NCBI GenBank assembly: GCA_964362625.1
Contig: CAYIFA010000044.1
Coordinates: forward strand, 1 to 6,451
DNA from: CAYIFA01 sp964362625
GTDB lineage: Bacteria > Patescibacteriota > Minisyncoccia > 1-14-0-10-42-19
Length of the DNA stretch: 6,451 nt
Direction: 5' to 3'
Part shown: one piece after another, positions 3,386-6,451 of the stretch
How the letters are laid out: the number at the start of each line of letters is the position of its first letter
Numbering within the stretch: position 1 is the first letter of the stretch
Notes under the pieces: model-generated
Seen by the model: the letters and a program-made list of their open reading frames with translations, nothing else
Database searches by the model: none
Told to the model about the DNA's origin: nothing
Position numbers and translations under genes: made by a program

Positions 3386-5572
3386 ATGAAAAAACTATTT
3401 TTATACCTAATGCTTAATACTGTATACCTGATACTTTTCTTGCCGTTGCCTGCGCATGCCGGCACCATCATCAACCGCCCACTAGCCATCGGCCTCAATC
3501 AGGGTCTTGTCGGCCATTGGACTTTTGATCAGAAAGATATGAAGAGCAATAACTTGGCCTACGATGTTTCCGGGCAAGGGAACACCGGTACTCTTACGAA
3601 CGGCCCTGTCCGCGCCATCGGCCGCATCGGCCAGGCGTTGAATTTTGATGGGGTGGATGATCGAGTGGGTGTTGGTTCTGGAGCGTCCTTGGATAATCTT
3701 AGTGCATCGACAATTTGCGCTTGGATATACCCACGGGGATTTGGAGGCAATAATGCAGGCCGAATTTACAGCAAGGGTCCAGGCGACCAGGAGTACATGT
3801 TTTTAATAGAAAATGATGGAACAACGCCTGACCAAACATTAAGATTCTCGGATGGTTATGCCACTACCAACTTAGCTCGAAGTGGTGTGGCTAGTCTTGT
3901 TTCTTTAAATACCTGGCAGCATGCCTGTGCTACTTGGGACGGAGGAACATCGTCCAGTGGAATAAAATTATATCGCAACAGTGTTGAATCATCGTCCTAT
4001 GGCCAGTCGGCTAGTGCAAGTGGCTCCGCTATAAGCGATGCATCTTCTAATGGAGATATAGGTGGTCGTACTAGCGGAAGTACCCGAAATTTCAATGGCC
4101 TCATCGACGACGTCCGCGTCTACAACCGCGCGCTGTCGGCGGATGAAATAAAACGCCTCTACAACCTCGGCGGGACTTTTACGGTGAACAAATCCCAAAG
4201 CACCGGAACGTTAAAAGATGGATTAGTCGGCCATTGGACGTTTGATGGGAAGGATGCAAACGGCAGAGTAGATGATGTATCCGGACAAGGGAACCACGGA
4301 ACCATAAACTGGGCTACCACTACTCCTTTTGTCATCGGTAAAATCGGACAAGCAATGGAGTTTGATGGGGTGGATGATTTTGTGGATGTTGGAAATCTTG
4401 GTATCACCGAGCCAGCGACGGTCACGATGTGGCTTCGGCCGAATAACACGACGTCGGATGTAAGACTGTTTTCACAACTTACTGGGGCTACGACTCAATC
4501 GGGTGCACTGGCAATCCGCGCCACAACCGGCTGTGATTTATACGATATTTGTGTGTGGCCAGGGTCTGGGGATTGGGCGAAGCTAGTTGATTTGTCGTCT
4601 GATTGGTCCAGGCAGTGGCATTACGTCGCCGTCACGTATAGCGGCAATAATGCCACCGGGTATTACGATGGCGTGCAGTACTCGACGGTTACCGCAAATG
4701 GCTTTGATTTTAGTGGTGTGAGCGCGGGGATAGGTTCTGAATTTCTTGGTGTTCATGGGGAAGATTTCCCCGGCCTCATCGACGACGTCCGCGTCTACAA
4801 CCGCGCGCTGTCGGCGGATGAAATCAAACGGCTCTACAACCTCGGCGGGACTTTTACGGTGAACAAATCGCAAAGTACCGGAACTCTTAAAGACGGCCTA
4901 GTCGGCCATTGGACGTTTGATGAAAAAGATATGCCCAATGATCAAACTGCCGGAGATGCTTCCGGGCAAGGGAACAATGGGACTTTGACTAATGACCCGG
5001 TTCGCGCCATCGGCCGCATCGGCCAGGCGCTCAATTTTGATGGGAATAATGACTATGTGAATTTAGGAACTAGAATCGGTCCCGACAATCTACCAGTAAC
5101 AATCTCGGGTTGGATTAACACTACGAATGTGAGTGCAAGCGAGGGTATTTTTTCAACTGACAAGACGCAGGCATCGGCGCATAATCACACTGGTATTTGG
5201 TTCAATATTAGTCAATTCACCGCTGGCGTTATCGATGTAAGTTTTGGAGCTGACACTAATTGTGGTCCTTCAGGACGGCGTACAAAAACCGGTACAACGG
5301 TTCTTTCCGCAAATCAGTGGTATCACGTTGCCGCTGTTGTCGGAGGAGCAACGGACATGAGTTTGTATATTAACGGTGTTGACGATGGGGGAACATATGC
5401 GGGTACTGGGGGAAGCATTGTTTATTCAGGAAATGTCGGTTCGGTTGGTAAGATTACTAATTGCGCTGATGGGACGGATATTGCTTTTTCCGGTCTCATC
5501 GACGACGTCCGCGTCTACAACCGCGCGCTCTCAAAAGACGAAATCAAACGGCTTTACAATATGGGTCGTTAA
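3386..5572 (+). CDS. Secreted protein with three LamG repeats
   Basis: The ATG at 3386 gives 728 residues and is preferred because it opens a clean signal peptide: MKKLF, a hydrophobic stretch, then LPAHA with probable cleavage after residue 25. An in-frame ATG at 3344 would add 14 hydrophilic residues; neither start has a good ribosome-binding site. Three tandem LamG repeats begin at GLVGHWTFD (residues about 40, 279 and 504), each ending in LIDDVRVYNRAL...DEIKRLYN, and the last ends YNMGR at the stop. Repeats are joined by GGTFTVNKSQSTGTLKDGLV. No membrane anchor or sorting motif is seen after the signal peptide. LamG folds usually mediate extracellular binding; enzymatic activity is not indicated. 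Block edges are nearly identical at DNA level, while the central parts differ strongly. Cassette B ends 24 bases before the upstream ATG at 3344. Confidence 0.93.
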   Translation: MKKLFLYLMLNTVYLILFLPLPAHAGTIINRPLAIGLNQGLVGHWTFDQKDMKSNNLAYDVSGQGNTGTLTNGPVRAIGRIGQALNFDGVDDRVGVGSGASLDNLSASTICAWIYPRGFGGNNAGRIYSKGPGDQEYMFLIENDGTTPDQTLRFSDGYATTNLARSGVASLVSLNTWQHACATWDGGTSSSGIKLYRNSVESSSYGQSASASGSAISDASSNGDIGGRTSGSTRNFNGLIDDVRVYNRALSADEIKRLYNLGGTFTVNKSQSTGTLKDGLVGHWTFDGKDANGRVDDVSGQGNHGTINWATTTPFVIGKIGQAMEFDGVDDFVDVGNLGITEPATVTMWLRPNNTTSDVRLFSQLTGATTQSGALAIRATTGCDLYDICVWPGSGDWAKLVDLSSDWSRQWHYVAVTYSGNNATGYYDGVQYSTVTANGFDFSGVSAGIGSEFLGVHGEDFPGLIDDVRVYNRALSADEIKRLYNLGGTFTVNKSQSTGTLKDGLVGHWTFDEKDMPNDQTAGDASGQGNNGTLTNDPVRAIGRIGQALNFDGNNDYVNLGTRIGPDNLPVTISGWINTTNVSASEGIFSTDKTQASAHNHTGIWFNISQFTAGVIDVSFGADTNCGPSGRRTKTGTTVLSANQWYHVAAVVGGATDMSLYINGVDDGGTYAGTGGSIVYSGNVGSVGKITNCADGTDIAFSGLIDDVRVYNRALSKDEIKRLYNMGR
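4097..4209 (+). repeat. 113-bp inter-LamG block, copy 1
   Basis: This block encodes GLIDDVRVYNRALSADEIKR to the STGT linker and matches 4772-4884 with only a few, mostly synonymous differences; the first 53 bases are identical. The 35-base core 4100-4134 also recurs at 542-576 and 5495-5529 with very few changes. It is visibly richer in G+C than the LamG cores. Confidence 0.9.
4772..4884 (+). repeat. 113-bp inter-LamG block, copy 2
   Basis: Partner of 4097-4209 within the same gene, in direct orientation. Recombination between the two would cleanly remove or add one LamG repeat in frame. Confidence 0.9.
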
Positions 5573-5583
5573 GCCTAATTCCT

Positions 5584-5600
5584 CCGAGGTCGGTCCTCGG
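5584..5600. terminator. Hairpin after LamG gene
   Basis: CCGAGG (5584-5589) pairs with CCTCGG (5595-5600) around TCGGT, 12 bases after the LamG stop. No T-run follows, so termination here is uncertain. The 5573-5801 spacer otherwise holds the decayed palindrome at 5685-5702 and the hairpin at 5725-5745. Confidence 0.4.
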
Positions 5601-5684
5601 GAAAATCAAACCAGTCAAAAAGTTCCTTTGATAAGTATTAATCGAATTCAAAGTTCAAAATGCATAGTTAAAAATCAAGAAAAA

Positions 5685-5702
5685 TATCGAAGTCCGACTT
5701 CC
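5685..5702. repeat. Decayed copy of the 631-651 palindrome
   Basis: TATCGAAGTCCGACTTCC matches TATCGAAGTTCGACTTCG at 631-648 with two changes. The right arm is lost beyond this point. Both copies lie downstream of a LamG gene. Confidence 0.5.
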
Positions 5703-5724
5703 AAATATAAAAAAGGTAAAAAAG

Positions 5725-5745
5725 ATAAAAGGCGTCACCTTTTAT
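5725..5745. terminator. Possible terminator hairpin
   Basis: ATAAAAGG (5725-5732) pairs with CCTTTTAT (5738-5745) around CGTCA. The stem is A+T-rich and only a short T-rich tail is present. It could end the LamG transcript from 3386-5572, but the support is modest. Confidence 0.4.
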
Positions 5746-5801
5746 TAAACTTCCAAATATTCAATTATGAATTATGAAATTATAAAAATGATGGATTTTT
5801 T

Positions 5802-5836
5802 AAAAAACCAAAAACCCTTGATTTCTCAAGAGCTTT
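5802..5836 (-). terminator. Cassette C intrinsic terminator
   Basis: On the - strand AAAGCTCTTGA pairs with TCAAGGGTTTT around GAAA, followed by TGGTTTTTT. Relative to A and B one stem base changed A to G, giving a G.U pair, so the stem is preserved. Confidence 0.85.
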
Positions 5837-5876
5837 GGCGAATCCTAATACAGTCGGTATTCTGACTCATCACCTT
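5802..5876 (-). ncRNA. Cassette C predicted guide-like sRNA
   Basis: The predicted start is near 5876 and the length about 75 nt. It opens AAGGU. GGUGAUGAGUCAGA (complement of 5861-5874) pairs over 14 bp with UCUGACUCGUCACC of the tRNA-like arm, with one G.U pair where the DNA sequences differ. An AGUC...GACU hairpin and the conserved terminator follow. Confidence 0.66.
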
Positions 5877-5882
5877 AATTAC

Positions 5883-5910
5883 ATTATAATCGATACGTTT
5901 AATTTGTCAA
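5883..5910 (-). promoter_or_regulatory. Cassette C promoter for sRNA
   Basis: Read on the - strand: TTGACA (complement of 5905-5910), a 16-nt spacer and TATAAT (complement of 5883-5888). There are 23 nt between its -35 and the tRNA-like element, as in cassette A. Confidence 0.85.
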
Positions 5911-5933
5911 TGGCAGCTGTGTATACTTTTAAG

Positions 5934-6010
5934 GCGATGGAGGTGCGGGGAGTTGCACCCCGAGGATTCTGGGTGACGAGTCAGATCCCGTACTGCACCA
6001 CCCCCATCGC
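5934..6010 (-). ncRNA. Cassette C tRNA-like RNA (G3.U70, no D-arm)
   Basis: The core is complement(5938..6005), 68 nt. It has acceptor GGGGGTG/CACCTCC with G3.U70, discriminator A, and T-arm CGGGG-TGCAACT-CCCCG. The single arm is GGGAT-CTG...CAG-A-ATCCT with one bulged A; its loop region contains ACTCGTCACC, and CTCGTCA aligns with the anticodon loop positions of A and B. GTGCAGTAC replaces the D-arm. The acceptor and T-stem are the same as in cassette A, while the variable arm differs in sequence and keeps complementarity to its own sRNA. The flanks GCGAT/ATCGC extend the closing stem to 12 bp. Confidence 0.68.
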
Positions 6011-6013
6011 AGA

Positions 6014-6019
6014 ATAATG
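6014..6019 (-). promoter_or_regulatory. -10-like hexamer before cassette C tRNA-like RNA
   Basis: CATTAT on the - strand lies 9 nt from the first acceptor base, the same position as in A and B. No -35 partner is evident. Confidence 0.4.
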
Positions 6020-6036
6020 ATATCATGAGAATAAAA

Positions 6037-6171
6037 ATGAAAAAACTGTTTATACTTAATACCTCATATTTACTTAAGCGTACTGGCGTCAAGATTGCCT
6101 ATATTAAAGATCAGTTGTCTCGTTTAAGTTTTGCGCAAAAAAAAGCCCCCGATAAGGACGGAACCTTATAA
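6037..6171 (+). pseudogene. Chimeric mini-gene: LamG-type start joined to NYN tail
   Basis: The 44-residue frame starts MKKLFILNTSYLL, resembling the LamG signal peptide start MKKLFLYLMLNTVYLIL. It continues LKRTGVKIAYIKDQLSRLSF then AQKKAPDKDGTL and a stop. The second part matches the C-terminal tail of the NYN-domain fragment at 2131-2358 (AQKEKAPDKDGTLQGSFS), except that CAA has become TAA, ending the frame five residues early. It lies 26 bases after cassette C, exactly where a LamG gene would start. The simplest reading is a deletion fusing a LamG start to an NYN end; translation is possible but a function is not evident. Confidence 0.65.
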
Positions 6172-6182
6172 GGGTCTTCTTC
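6137..6182 (-). terminator. Terminator overlapping NYN tail, copy 2
   Basis: On the - strand GAAGAAGACCC and GGGGGCTTTTTT form the outer stem, with inner TAAGG/CCTTA, followed by eight T in all (complement of 6137-6144). It is a near copy of 2306-2353, but the + strand T-run is interrupted (CTTCTTC), so it favours the - strand. Confidence 0.75.
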
Positions 6183-6191
6183 GTAGTGTAT
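6137..6191 (-). ncRNA. Predicted short RNA antisense to chimeric mini-gene
   Basis: The promoter at 6198-6226 should start near 6191, and the terminator ends at about 6137, giving about 55 nt, almost all hairpin. It matches the unit at 2306-2397 in arrangement and sequence. Confidence 0.45.
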
Positions 6192-6197
6192 AAATCA

Positions 6198-6226
6198 AGT
6201 ATAGCAAACCCCCAAAAACATGTCAA
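6198..6226 (-). promoter_or_regulatory. Sigma70-type promoter, - strand
   Basis: Read on the - strand: TTGACA (complement of 6221-6226), a 17-nt spacer ending GGTTTGC, and TATACT (complement of 6198-6203). ATATCCACA lies just upstream (6232-6240 on +). It is a paralogue of the promoter at 2370-2397. Confidence 0.83.
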
Positions 6227-6301
6227 GGCCGATATCCACAGTAATTCAAAAGTCAAAATGCAAAATTTAAATCCAAAATTCAAAAGTGACTTAAGACAAC
6301 T

Positions 6302-6451
6302 ATGAAAACTTTTTATTTTTCACTTTCATTTTTGACTTTTGCCTTTTGGATTTTGACTTATAATCCGCATACCGCTGAGGCGGGGACTATCATCAACCGC
6401 CCTCTCGCTATCGGCCTTAACCGGGGTCTGGTCGGCCACTGGACCTTTGAC
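6302..6451 (+). CDS. Secreted LamG-repeat protein, N-terminal part (3' end outside window)
   Basis: Fifty residues are visible. A signal peptide MKTFYFSLSFLTFAFWILTY is followed by PHTAEA, with probable cleavage after residue 27, then GTIINRPLAIGLNRGLVGHW and TFD at the window edge. The mature start GTIINRPLAIGLN-GLVGHWTFD is the same as in the 3386-5572 protein, while the signal peptide is unrelated in sequence, suggesting the start region was exchanged. No cassette lies immediately upstream; the NYN-tail promoter unit and an A+T-rich spacer (6241-6301) do. There is no clear ribosome-binding site. Confidence 0.9.
   Translation, partial: MKTFYFSLSFLTFAFWILTYNPHTAEAGTIINRPLAIGLNRGLVGHWTFD

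Noticed and set aside
2729..6010. Integron attC sites between LamG genes
   Set aside because: The elements fold as a closed stem with a T-arm and an anticodon-like arm rather than one long hairpin, and I see no conserved attC end boxes and no integrase.

Overview
The window looks like an accessory, repeat-rich locus from a Patescibacteria/CPR-type bacterium, probably Parcubacteria-like. This is inferred from the gene families (secreted LamG-repeat proteins, a PemK/MazF-type toxin, NYN-domain and four-helix-bundle S23/IVP fragments), weak or absent Shine-Dalgarno sites, and long A+T-rich quasi-repetitive spacers. All recognisable protein genes lie on the + strand. Every strong sigma70-type promoter I can find lies on the - strand and points back into the 3' end or upstream region of these genes.

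Layout. 2-619 is the C-terminal part of a LamG protein. 620-932 holds two palindromes, A+T-rich repeats and an N-terminal scrap of a four-helix-bundle gene. 933-1322 is an intact MazF/PemK-like toxin, with a - strand promoter and short RNA running into its 3' end. 1323-2358 is a gene graveyard: the C-terminal part of a four-helix-bundle gene, a LamG tail interrupted by a 44-nt hairpin-forming insert, and an internally deleted NYN gene with its own antisense promoter-terminator unit. 2359-3385 has no intact gene but carries two copies (A, B) of an unusual cassette. 3386-5572 is a complete secreted protein with three LamG repeats. 5573-6301 carries cassette C, a chimeric mini-gene (LamG-type start joined to an NYN tail) and another antisense promoter unit. 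6302-6451 is the start of another LamG protein.

The most striking element is the cassette of about 210 bp, present three times (2595-2806, 3109-3319, 5802-6010). Read on the - strand it contains (i) a 67-69-nt tRNA-like fold with a 7-bp acceptor stem carrying a G3.U70 wobble, a T-arm, one anticodon-like arm and no normal D-arm; (ii) a gap of 23-24 nt; (iii) a clear TTGACA/TATAAT-type promoter; (iv) a predicted RNA of about 76 nt that starts AAGGU, continues with 12-14 nt perfectly complementary (allowing G.U) to the anticodon-like arm of the tRNA-like fold in the same cassette, and ends in a conserved GAAA-capped intrinsic terminator. The complementary segment differs completely between cassettes, but complementarity is kept each time. 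That is covariation evidence for a functional RNA-RNA or long-range intramolecular interaction. I know no described family with this architecture.

How the parts may work together is inference. The cassettes sit about 20-25 nt upstream of LamG-type start codons or their remnants. The LamG paralogues share near-identical blocks around variable cores, as expected of recombining surface-protein genes. The cassettes could regulate LamG expression, promote recombination at these loci, or be independent elements using these sites.
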